DNA from: Limnephilus marmoratus
Lineage: Eukaryota; Arthropoda; Insecta; Trichoptera; Limnephilidae
Length of the DNA stretch: 64,000 nt
Direction of reading: 5' to 3'
Assembly: GCA_917880885.1 (NCBI GenBank)
Contig: OU862927.1
Coordinates: 36,545,571 to 36,609,570, forward strand
The translations under genes and the position numbers were made by a program. The notes under the pieces are model-generated. The model saw only the letters and a list, made by a program, of their open reading frames with translations. It did not search any database and was not told the origin of the DNA. Each line of letters begins with the position of its first letter. Position 1 is the first letter of the stretch. Below are positions 11,773 to 21,563 of the stretch, one piece after another.

Positions 11773-12168
11773 GGCCGGAGTAGTGCAGCGGTAAGGCGCT
11801 TGACTCGCATTCCGAAGGTCGCGGGATCGAATCCCGGCGTGGCAAATAAATTTTATTTGATTAATTTGTGTATTTCACAATTTATTCATTTAAAATAATA
11901 TATAGTATATTTGCGGCACGTTCCAGAGTGGAAGATACTCTCAGTATCACCCTGGTGTAAGACCACCATTCAGAATTGAAACGTTGCTTGAAATGGCTTT
12001 AGCCGTGTTTGGTGACCAGATCTGAATAGCCAGGTACTTCCCCACCTTCCTCTTCCTCATCTCCTTCCCTCCCCACTACCATAAATACCCCAATTGGGGA
12101 TGCCATAGTCTCACTGTCTCCAGACGGAAGCAGTTGGGACCTTGTGCGGTATTCATGTAAAAAAAAAT
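11773..12168 (+). mobile_element. tRNA-derived SINE (family S1), full length
   Basis: The head resembles a tRNA gene: an A-box-like 'gtagtgcagcggtaaggcg' and a B-box-like 'cgggatcgaatccc'. Next comes 'aaataaattttatttgatt', a body with 'ttccagagtggaagatactc' and 'gaaacgttgcttgaaatgg', the palindrome CCCCAATTGGGG, and an A-run after 'attcatgt'. RNA polymerase III transcription from the head is the usual mode for such elements. Other copies lie at 14350, 20247, 36225, 38893, 41466, 45332, 54656, 55771 and 55900. Confidence 0.85.
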
Positions 12169-12216
12169 TAATCCCAAACCTTTTGGATCAACACTTCTTC
12201 AAACCAACTCGACGTT

Positions 12217-12475
12217 GGTTCGCTACGTTTGGTGATTTAGCAGGGGTGCCCGGGTTCATGGGGTGAGGTTTGTCTAGGTCTAGGAGGCGGATGACCAGGA
12301 TACACTGAACCCTAGATTCCAACCCACCACCCCTTCAACCCTTTTCCTTCCCAGAACTCTCCTCTCGTTCCTTTCCCTAAAAAAATCCTCCACACGGCCT
12401 CCCCAAAGATGACATATGCCCTGAAGGAAATTATTTTCTTCAGGGCCTCTTGTGTGGAGCTCATGTAAAAAGAAA
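12217..12475 (+). mobile_element. Hairpin-tail family element, 5'-truncated
   Basis: It starts within the core ('ttggttcgctacg') and runs to an intact 3' end: 'cctccacacggcc', then a hairpin (GCCCTGAAG...CTTCAGGGC) and 'gtgtggagctcatgtaaaa'. Compared with the LINE at 44487, one stem pair has changed on both sides (G-C to A-T), so pairing is kept. Confidence 0.75.
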
Positions 12476-12623
12476 CGTCAAGAATGACTCGTTTGTACAA
12501 TGAATACTGCGAACATGAAGACTTTGATATATTTTCGAATTCAACCTTCAGAAGGAACTTATACTTGCTTATACCTGACGATCTCCTCACTTAGAGCCAC
12601 TTTGTAATTATTGTATTTTGTGT

Positions 12624-13005
12624 TTTTTTAACACCACACAGGAGTCCTGAGGAAAAAAAATCCATCAGGGCCTATGTCGTCTTTGGGGATGCTATGTTGA
12701 GGTTCTTTTTAAGGAAAGGGATGAAAGAAAGCTCTGGGAAGGAAAAATGTATGAGATGTGGGAAGGAATCTGGACTCTGGGGGTCAATGACTCCAGGAGT
12801 GATGGACGTATGAATCCATCCACTCCACTGCGGTGCAAGCCTATGATGGATAGAGAGAGTCCGGCAAAAGAGGTCTAGGTTAGGTCTCCCACAGCCAGTC
12901 TCTCCCTTCTTCTCTTTTCCCTGCCAAGACCTGGACAAAACCTCACCCCATGAACCCGGGCACTCCTACTAAATCATCAAACGTTGATAACCACTTGGGG
13001 AGAAA
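12624..13005 (-). mobile_element. Hairpin-tail family element
   Basis: On the minus strand the core 'ggttcatggggtgagg', a middle section, 'cttaaaaagaacctc' and a degraded hairpin end at 12624. The head is missing. It abuts the 3' end of the RTE-like fragment. Confidence 0.65.
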
Positions 13006-13052
13006 AAAAACCTACTTACGTATTGGTTCTACAATCATCATCACTATTGGCT

Positions 13053-13698
13053 CTACAACCCCTGGTGGGTTCTGGCCTCCTCAAGAATCTTCCTCCACTC
13101 ATCTCGGTTTTGTGCCAGCTCTCTCCAGTTTAGAAGCTCCAAGATAGATATGTCTTTGAGGACGTTATCGCGCCATCTTAGTCTTGGTCTTCCCAGGCTC
13201 CTTCGCCCTATTGGTCTTGAGTTCAGCAGGGACTTTGGTGCTTGATGCTCGGTCATTCTCTCCACATGACCCAGTCACCGAAGTCTTCCTAGTTTTATAA
13301 ATTTTGCGACGTTTAGCTCCTTAAACAAAGTATAGAGCTCATTGTTATAACGTCTGTGCCAAAATTTATTTTCTAGAACCGGTCCGAAGATGCGCCTCAA
13401 AATTATTCATTCAAAAACGTCCATTCCTCTTAGTTAGTACCCAAGTCTCGTACGTAAGTGCTGGTCTGATAAGTGTTTTGTACACTAATAGCTTCGTGTT
13501 TCTGGACAGCATTCTGGACTTTAATAGGTTTTGTAGGCGGAAATAACAGCGATTTGCGTTCACTATGCGCTTCTGGATGTCCTCTGTGGTATTATTGTCG
13601 TTTGTTATCAGGGAGCCTAGGTGTGTGAATCTTGGTACCGTTTCGAAATTTTGGTTTCCACATGAGAGAGTTGGGATTTGTTGGGTGCATCCATCCAT
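13053..13698 (-). pseudogene. RTE-type LINE reverse transcriptase, C-terminal relic
   Basis: Two minus-strand frames cover the end of a reverse transcriptase ORF. The upstream piece (13411-13698) contains FTHLGSLI, a run of RI.NANRCYF..QNLLKSR type and LVYKTLIRPALTYETWVLTK, typical of the thumb/connection end of RTE-type elements. The downstream piece (13053-13265) contains GRRSLGRPRLRWRDNV and ends with an R.EWRKILEEARTHQGL tail, also family-typical. They are in different frames with ~145 bp of disrupted sequence between, so the copy is dead. The phrase 'ttggttctacaa' recurs at the 3' side (13030-13060) and again near 13697. The clade assignment rests on motif recognition only. Confidence 0.75.
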
Positions 13699-13953
13699 TG
13701 GTTCTACAATATGTTTATGTAAATATGTATACGTCCATCTGTCTACATATATATGTCTACAGTTTACACACTTATGCGAATGTATTATATATAATATGTG
13801 AATGTATGTATTTACTAATATTTGATTGTGGTGCTCTTTGTTTTATGTACTTTAATTTATTGTAACTTATCATTGAACAAAGCATGTTGTGATAAATGGT
13901 ATGCTCACCTATAATTGGAATTATCGCTTTAACCATATTGAAAATGTTAATTA

Positions 13954-14332
13954 CTGTAATAATTATGCGATGTGTTCTGTTGGAAATGTGTACTGTAATA
14001 ATTATGCGATGTGTTCTGTTGGAAATGTGTTCTGTAATAATTATGCGATGTGTTCTGTTGGAAATGTGTACTGTAATAATTATGCGATGTGTTCTGTTGG
14101 AAATGTGTACTGTAATAATTATGCGATGTGTTCTGTTGGAAATGTGTACTGTAATAATTATGCGATATGTTCTGTTGGAAATGTGTACTGTAATAATTAT
14201 GCGATATGTTCTGTTGGAAATGTGTACTGTAATAATTATGCGATGTGTTCTGTTGGAAATGTGTACTGTAATAATTATGCGATGTGTTCTGTTGGAAATG
14301 TGTACTGTAATAATTATGCGATGTGTTCTGTT
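13954..14332. repeat. 39-bp minisatellite, ~9.7 copies
   Basis: The unit is 'ctgtaataattatgcgatgt' followed by 'gttctgttggaaatgtgta'. Because 39 is a multiple of three, several frames stay open and encode 13-residue repeats such as NYAMCSVGNVYCN. Units differ at only a few positions (for example gatgt/gatat), so expansion looks recent. No start, signal or flanking exon supports a protein. Confidence 0.9.
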
Positions 14333-14349
14333 ACATAAATTACCAGAGC

Positions 14350-14600
14350 AAAAGATACTCTCAGTATCGTCCTGGTGTAAGATTATCCATTCAGATGTAA
14401 ACGCTGCTTAAACTGGCTTTAGCCGCGTTTGGTGACTATTTCTGAATAGCCAGGTTCTTCCACACCTCTTTTTCATTTCCTTCTACTTTCCACTACCTTC
14501 AGCCTTACAACATACCCCAATTGGGGATGCCATAATCTCATTGGTTCCAGACGATTGGGAGCAGTTGGGACTCTTGTGAGGTAGGTAGTCACATTAAAAG
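14350..14600 (+). mobile_element. SINE S1, 5'-truncated
   Basis: It begins at 'agatactctcagtatcg' and continues through 'ggctttagccgcgtttggtg', the CCCCAATTGGGG palindrome (about 14517) and 'gcagttgggactcttgtg'. The tRNA-like head is absent. It starts directly after the 39-bp minisatellite. Confidence 0.75.
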
Positions 14601-15290
14601 TGGGGTATTTTTGTCTATATTAAGCGAATTTTGTCCATACAAACATATTTCCCAACTTTCTTCTCTGGGTTTTGACGCTACTGCAAATATATTCTAATAT
14701 CTAATGTAGATACCGACCACTAGCGTGTCGATACGTTTTGCTTTTTAAACGACTTCAAAAAGGAGGAGGTTCTCAATTCGACGGTATTTTTTTTATGTTT
14801 GTTACCTCAGAACTTTCGACTGGGTGAACCGATATTGATGATTCTTTTTTTATTTGAAATCTGGTGCTTTCTGTGTGATCTCATTTCAATTTGGTCTAGT
14901 TCTGTCAATGGCATCCATGAGAAAACCATATAAGTCTTAAATTTGCATTAAGTATGTGCCGTGACAAATGGATGAATAAATCAATATCACGCCTACCGAT
15001 TTTGATGATTCTTTTTTTATTGGAAAGGATAGTTTAATGAGAGTTTGGTTAGGTTCTGATTATGGAATCCATGACAAAGTAACGGAACTCTTCAATTCTT
15101 AGGAGCAAATTAACGATACTCGGACGAATCTTTTATAGGCTATCCGGACCTTTGAGTCACCTACCGTAACGTCGTTATGGTCAAGTAATGTCTGTCTTAT
15201 GTGAGCAGCACGTTTAGTAGATCCACCCTATATTTAGATAAATTAGTTAGTGTACTTCAGATTCACTAAAAATCAAAAAATAAACAAAAA
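14601..15290. other. AT-rich DNA with interspersed-repeat fragments
   Basis: The segment 14620-14700 contains 'ttttgtccatacaaacata' and 'ctctgggttttgacgct', which recur at about 29350 and, more loosely, 19530. From 14745 'aaacgacttcaaaaa' is the reverse complement of 'tttttgaagtcgttt' at about 15661, so the whole 14.74-15.69 kb block may be one inverted-repeat-ended element. No gene was recognised. Confidence 0.45.
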
Positions 15291-15690
15291 TTTTAACAAA
15301 ACAAAAAATGACTTAAAAAAATGCACTATTAAGTAAAAAAAATAATTTCGTATTCTTCTACAAATTAATAATCAACTTACTTTTTCTACTCATCAATATG
15401 TAGGTCCGATTATTATTTTTGGAGTCGGTGTCAGCCAAGGTACCCGGCTCGGCGTGGACATTTGACAGCTCCTCGCCTCGTCAAGTCGCGCGTGCGACAC
15501 AAGCACATCTCACCTATAACTATGTATGTAGTTACAAACTTACCTTGACTGACTCCGACTCCAAAAATAACAATCGTACCTGCATATTGATGAGTAGAAA
15601 AATAAGTTGATTATTAAGTTGTAGAAGAATACGAAATTATTTTTTTACTTTTTAGTGCATTTTTTGAAGTCGTTTTTTGTTTTGTTAAAA
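15291..15690. mobile_element. Palindromic MITE with ~143-bp arms
   Basis: The left arm 15291-15434 and right arm 15549-15690 are reverse complements over most of their length; landmarks are 'tactcatcaatatg' / 'catattgatgagta' and 'ggagtcggtgtcag' / 'ctgactccgactcc'. The loop is ~114 bp and more GC-rich. The frame at 15419-15610 spans the loop and is not a gene. Confidence 0.75.
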
Positions 15691-16099
15691 AAAATGATAA
15701 GTTACTTCTTGTAGGAGTTAGAACCCTCCAAAAATCGTTGAAATTGCCTGATTTGAACGCCATCAACATACGTTCAGTGAACAAACTTGACAATTATTTT
15801 TAAAATTGTATTTAAAAATAGCGAAACGTACAGACAGAATGTTCTTCTTATATATTTGGTAATAAAAAAAATCTTAAAAATTGGTCCGGTTCTGGAGGTG
15901 AAAAATGGGGAACACAAAGTGTTTCCTGTTAATTGGTTGCAGGGTCTCCTCTGATGAATTTTATCGCCAAGTTTAATGTTTAAAAAAATGGTAATATTTT
16001 TATTTATTTTTTTAATTCCAATGTTTGTTATACAAACTATGTAAACTATGTTATGTAGCGCAGTGAAATATCACAAAAATTTAAAAAAATACATATTGT

Positions 16100-16690
16100 A
16101 AGAATATATGAGTGAGTGCAGCGCACACGCGGTAGAAGTGAAAATTCACCCACACAATATTAACCAACCTTGAAAACCTTGAAAAGTGGGCTCATAATCA
16201 AAACAATTTCAATTTGGGTACCGTCGCCTCAGGAACCATTTATTGGATAACCAACACCTCTGCCATAGGTCATCCCAAATGCTTCGCTACGTTTGGTGAC
16301 TTAGCAGGAGTTCCCGGGTTCATGGGGTTAGGTTTGTCCGGGTCTTGGCGGCGGTTGCGTCTGCCCACCAGCTGCATGGAAGGTCGGATCAGGAGAGAAT
16401 GGTCGAGAGAGTCCCTTTGACTTCTCTAGCCATACTTCCTCTCCTTCCTTTCTTAAAAAGACACTCCACACAGCATCCTCAAAGGTGATACAGGCCCTGA
16501 GGAAAATGACTTTTCTCAGGGCCTCCTGTGTGAAACTAATGTAAAAAAAGACCGGCCTGTGAGCGCAGCTGGACTCTTCGTAGGTGCTGTAAGTAGGAAA
16601 TGTATCATTCTATCTATAGATGTATGTGTTTGTCTCTTTTTAGTGTCACAACTGTGCTAAAGAAGTTTCACTTAAAAAAATAAATATAAT
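16100..16690. mobile_element. Older repeat interrupted by a hairpin-tail element
   Basis: 16115-16150 ('cacacgcggtagaagtgaaa') and 16600-16680 ('tctatagatgtatg', 'gtttgtctctttttagtg', 'gaagtttcactta') match internal and terminal parts of the inverted-repeat element at 34608-35297. The hairpin-tail element at 16212-16549 lies between them. Confidence 0.55.
16212..16549 (+). mobile_element. Hairpin-tail family element, nearly complete
   Basis: The head 'tttgggtaccgtcgcc', 'ggataaccaacacctctgcc', 'ggtttgtccgggtcttgg', the middle 'ctgcccaccagctgcatgg', the tail 'ttaaaaagacactccacac' and the hairpin GGCCCTGAGG...TCTCAGGGCC with the final 'aactaatgtaaaaaaa' are all visible. It is the best copy for defining the family. 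Confidence 0.8.
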
Positions 16691-18800
16691 AGAAAAAATG
16701 TATGAGTAAGGAAGTTGTGGGAAATTAAATTAAATTCAGTTTCTTTTTTAAACAAATAAAATTCATTTAATCACATCGAATATGTACAAAACATTTAGAT
16801 ACAATAATTTTACTAAATCTTACAACTAATGACATGGTAGTATGAATAATGTAGTATTCAACTAACTAGTTTACATTTTTAATCCAAACTAAAAATAATT
16901 CTTAACATTATTAGGTAAGCGTCTCAAATACATTAGGTGTCCGAGCAATTAGAGAAATACGTTACATCAGGTGGGATTTTTTAAATTTAAAGAGTAGCTT
17001 ATTCGAGAAAATCGAAAATATAGTAAACCTCGGTTATAACGTCGTTGGAAATAAAACTTTATCGGATACAACGCTATGATTACCCACTTTTAAAAATACA
17101 TACATGGAAGAGTTGCTACATCAATTTTGTAATAACTTGGTACTATATTTTGACAGGTTTAATTATTTTCAGGTATCTAATAAATTTTATTTGCTTATTT
17201 GGACACCTTTAAGAAGTTTGTCTCTAGAGTTTATCATAATATTAAGATTTTGTCAAAATATTTCAAACATCAAGATTTTTTTAAACATTTACATCTTTAA
17301 ACTACGTTTTATACTAACAAGCGCTCTGATTTTATATAATTTAAATTGAAATCTAAAACATTTTTAGATTTTAAGCAAACATGTTACATATTATAAGAAT
17401 AACAGATTAAATTTTCAATTCGTGGAATCGAATAACATTTAATTTTGATTATGAAAACATTTATTATGAGAACGATGGTTTTAGCAACTTTCCTAGAAGA
17501 TTGTGACTAATTCAAAAATCTTTTAAATAATTTATTCTAAATGATCCTTAATATGAACGGTAGGAGATTGTGGACTATGCGATTAAATGCATGTATTTTA
17601 CAATCATGACAATGTGCTTTATTTGTGCTTCCAAATAATTAATTTAATAATAATGAAGAAGTATTTTTTGTGAAAAGGGGTGCCATTTTGAAACCTCTAT
17701 ATTATGCAGATAATTTTGAAAAAAAAAATTGACCATACGATAGTTAAGTTGTTGTGTTTTAATAACATTTAACGACTATCACTTTGCCGGTCGGATCTTC
17801 TCAGCTTTTGATCAATCAAGCTGTTAATCAAGAATCTATAAAATGCGAGGTGGTTTTAAACACCCCAACTTTAAAAGACAACAATTAATAATTATTGCTT
17901 CAGACATTTTTAATTGAATAAAAGTCAAAATACAAATAACGCAGACAATTTTGTCAATTATGCATATTTTACAAAAACGCTTCGTTGAAATGATGTTGAA
18001 ACGAAGATGAAATGAATTGATAGCATCTACAATGAGGTTTGAATTAATAAATATTTCAAAATGATATTGCACCAAATTGAAAGCACCTAGCAAGAAGTAA
18101 AATATATTTTTGGTTTTGCATAGAACATTGAAAACATTATGGCCTAATAATGGTAACTTTAAAAGTATGTTGGTAAATAAAAAAACAAAAAAATATTCTA
18201 TTTAAAAGATGATGTGGTAAATATTCACTATTTCGATACACGGAAAAAAACTTAATTTTTAACTTGAAATGGAAAATAATGCATTTAAATAGAAATCAAT
18301 CCAGAATAATTATTTTTTAATTATAGGATAGTGTGAAATCTTGTCAGCATCAATTTAAAAAATATAATAATATAAGTAGGAAACTATCTACTCTATCGCT
18401 CATCTCAATTTTTCATACAATTAGTTAAAATTTTGAAAATTACTAAATTCAACGCAATTTTGAGTTTACCGCGTCAGATTTCACGAAGGACTAAGGTAGA
18501 CTATTAATAGACAACCGAAATTAGAAGGTTTGATTTTGAGCTTTTCGTTCCAATTTAGTTCTATTTTGCAATATCTACTGTCATTTGTATTGAATGAATT
18601 AAATTAATTATTTTTCATTTCCAGTATTTTTCTTAAGGTTTAGTTGAAATGAAGAATTGTTTTTGGTAATGATGTGGAGTGTCCAAATAGTGAATATTAC
18701 TGTATTTTTATAAAGCTAAAAATGCTGCATTTTACAAGTTTTTAATTAATGAATAGGTTGCTATTTCGAAGCTTTGCCAATATTTACAGCTGACTATCTA
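16691..18800. other. AT-rich DNA, no feature recognised
   Basis: Frames of 80-85 codons at 17104-17349 (+) and 17836-18093 (-) have low-complexity, AT-driven compositions and no recognisable domain. I see no repeat family shared with the rest of the window. Confidence 0.4.
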
Positions 18801-18810
18801 TTTAGTTGTC

Positions 18811-19225
18811 ACAAACATCTTATTACATAAATACGACAAATGAATCAAACATCTAATTACATAAATAGAACAAACGAATCAAATAGCCTATTACATAAAT
18901 AGGACAAATGATTCAAACATCTTATTACATAAATAGGACAAATGAATCAAACATCTTATCACGTAAATAGGACAAATGAATCAAACATCTTATTACATAA
19001 ATAAGACAAATGAATCAAACGTCTTATTGCATAAATAGGACAAATGAATCAAAGACCTTATTACATAAACGGGACAAATGATTCAAATATCTTATTACAT
19101 AAATAGGACACATGAATCAAAAATCTCATTACATAAATAAGATATATAATACAAACATCTCATTACATAAATATGACAATTACCTGAATCGAACATCTTA
19201 TTACATAAATAGGACAAATGAATCA
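18811..19225. repeat. 34-bp minisatellite, ~12 copies
   Basis: The unit is 'cttattacataaataggaca' plus 'aatgaatcaaacat'. Units near the right end are more diverged. The period is not a multiple of three and no open frame follows it. Confidence 0.9.
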
Positions 19226-19795
19226 ATAACTTATCAGTCTTCTATTGCAGTTGGTAAGTGAAAAATAAACAAACAACACAAAAAGGAATCAGATTCAATT
19301 CGCATGTGTTTTTGGCAACGTACCGGTTTCTGGCCGCCCATAAAGCGATGTCGGCCTTGAATATTATTATTTCTGAATGCATTTCATTACGATACAATTT
19401 TTCAAGCCAACAAGTTCACGAAACCATTACTAATTAGAGAACTTGTTTATTATTATTACGTAGACAGATTAAAGACAGGTATGATGTTCATAATATTATT
19501 TCAGGTTAAGAGGAAACCAGACGGCATTTTGTCCACGCAAACATATTCCCCAAATTTCCTATCTGAATATTAACAGCCTGAAGTGCAGATGTCTCTAATT
19601 TCTCGGCGACCGGGTTTCCTCTCAACGACATATTTTTACCTACACATCTCTACAAGTGTAATTTTGACAAATAAATTATAAAAAAAGATAGTAATAAATA
19701 ATAGCATAAATATGTGATATTGGGATGGCAGAATAACAGTAGTCAAATTAACAAATTGTATTGAAGAGCCACCGGACAAACATACAAAGTACCAT
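19226..19795. other. AT-rich DNA with one repeat fragment
   Basis: About 19505-19580 contains 'cattttgtccacgcaaacat' and relatives of the repeat at 14620 and 29350. Nothing else was identified. Confidence 0.4.
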
Positions 19796-20246
19796 ATTAT
19801 ATACGGTGACCCGACAATTCGTCCTGCGACAATTCATCCGGCGACAGTTCATCCTGCGACAGTTCATCCGGCCGACAGCTCATCCTGCCGACAGTTCATC
19901 CTGCCGACAGTTCATGCCGCCGACAATTCATCCGGCGACAATTCATCCTGCCTGATCATTTAGAAGATTTTTATTAAGTATATGCAAAGAGGATATACGG
20001 CCGTACAACCAAAATCGATATACTTATATCTGAAGGCATCTTGAGTGGAAATCAGCTGTAAAAATATTTTACTAACAATAATTTCGACTCTCCGAAGAAG
20101 CATGCGTGAATATCAAAATACGACATACTTATACGTGCAGTCGGCTTAGCAAAGAACGGTAAAGATTCCTACTTGCATCTAATATAACTTTTTTACCTGA
20201 AATTAACACTCATTAACAAATCTTATTAGGGTGAATTGACTGATTT

Positions 20247-20403
20247 AAAAAAAAAACACAAGAGTCCCAACTGTCTCGAGCCAGTGAGTGCCAATGGCAT
20301 CCCCAATTTTGGTATGGTGTGATGCTGAAGGTAGTGGTGAGGGGAAGGAGATGTGGAAAACGTATCTTCCTGGCTATTCAGATCTAGTCACCAAACACGG
20401 CTA
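20247..20403 (-). mobile_element. SINE S1 fragment inside foldback copy 1
   Basis: Minus-strand 3' part of S1: poly-A (read as T/A run at 20250), 'gagtcccaact', a degraded CCCCAATTGGGG and 'atctagtcaccaaacacgg'. It joins directly to the (TTAGG)n tract at 20402. Confidence 0.7.
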
Positions 20404-20457
20404 GGTTAGGTTAGGTTAGGTTAGGTTATGTTAGGTCAGGTTAGGTTAGGTTAGGTT
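20402..20457 (+). repeat. Interstitial (TTAGG)n tract
   Basis: About ten units of the insect telomeric pentamer with two variant units (TTATG, TCAGG). It lies inside a foldback transposon; a related tract occurs in the second copy at 48323-48358. Confidence 0.85.
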
Positions 20458-20641
20458 GTACGGCCGTATATCCTCTTTGCATAATTACTTGAAGAAAAAA
20501 TCTTCTAAATGATCAGGCAGGATGAATTGTCGGCGGGATGAACTGTCGGCAGGATGAACTGTCGGCAGGATGAACTGTCGCAGGATGAACTGTCGCCGGA
20601 TGAATTGTCGCATGATGAACTGTCATGGAACCATTATATAC

Positions 20642-21563
20642 ATATGCATCCATACTATATACGCTCATTTCATTACATTACGTTGGCTGCCTGTTTACTG
20701 ACTGTTATCTAATTTTCAGTTATTTCTTGAAATTAAAAAGATTTGTGTTCTTCAATTTATAAAATGGGTTTTACGAAATGAAGAGTGAGAGAAAACATTT
20801 TTATAAAGGCATATTTTCAGATTTATGGAAAAATGTTTATAAATAAGAAGAATCACTGAAAATGAGGTTAGTATGTCATTAGTTATTAGTCAATCGACCA
20901 CGATGAATGACATTTAAATAAGATGATAATTAAATACGATATTCGTGTCACAATTCATAAATATCAAAAATTAAAACATTTTCGAAATTTTCAGATTTGA
21001 AGAAGTAGAAAATGAACATAAAATAAAGACAAATTTCTTTTACTTAATTCTAGTGGTAACCCAAGCATTCTTATAGTGATATGGCATCAATTCCATAGCA
21101 CTAGCAAATGATTTTCGTTGTAGGTAAATAGTTTACAAGAAAACCATCCGTTTTCATGGAAATCATTAAACATTCATAGCTGCTGCTCGGAAAATTATTT
21201 AATAAGTTATCCTCAATTATTAATTTATCAATAATCCAAGTTTACGTTAATAAATAACAATGTCAATCAAAAATATTTGTTTCAAAATTAAATTACGTTT
21301 TGAAACTAATAGTTCGATTTAATTACATCATTGTAGTCGGTATTAAAATAACATTGTTAAGATGACCTAATATCACTGTTTTCATCCTGTTCCAAATATC
21401 AAGATGGACTGTAGCAATGAAACACAAATTACTTGGAAATCACGTTGACTTATTAAAGTTCCCGGTCTGTAGCAACTTTAAAATACCTAATTCATAGAGA
21501 GGCAATCATAATAATTAACTAAAGAATTAGTATCACAGATTGAACGAGTTAGAGAGAGCTCGG
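20642..21563. other. AT-rich DNA downstream of the GPCR exon
   Basis: This lies 3' of the GPCR stop codon on the minus strand and probably includes its 3' UTR. I did not find a convincing minus-strand polyadenylation signal close to the stop. Confidence 0.4.

Larger units (their letters stand above)
19805..20632. mobile_element. Foldback element (GGTNNC family) copy 1 with 9-bp TSD
   Basis: The termini are GGTGACCCGACAATTC and ...GACAGTTCAT-type repeats ending GGAACC (read inward on each side). Perfect 9-bp duplications ATTATATAC flank it (19796-19804 and 20633-20641). Each arm is an array of a ~16-17-bp unit, 'cgacagttcatcctgc' on the left and its complement on the right. Inside are 'gaggatatacggccgtacaa' and its inverted match, a truncated SINE S1 and a (TTAGG)n tract. 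No transposase is encoded. A 9-bp TSD is typical of Mutator-like elements and of Drosophila FB foldback elements. Confidence 0.85.

Noticed and set aside
13896..14411. Frames of 149 and 171 codons as repeat proteins
   Set aside because: Both derive from the 39-bp minisatellite. Two frames are open together, which is expected when the unit length is a multiple of three.
18811..19225. Regular 34-bp repeats as a possible CRISPR array
   Set aside because: Repeats are contiguous with no unique spacers, and the context is eukaryotic. It is a minisatellite.
20402..20457. Chromosome end or telomere fusion point
   Set aside because: The tract is short and lies inside a transposon with an intact TSD, so it is interstitial.
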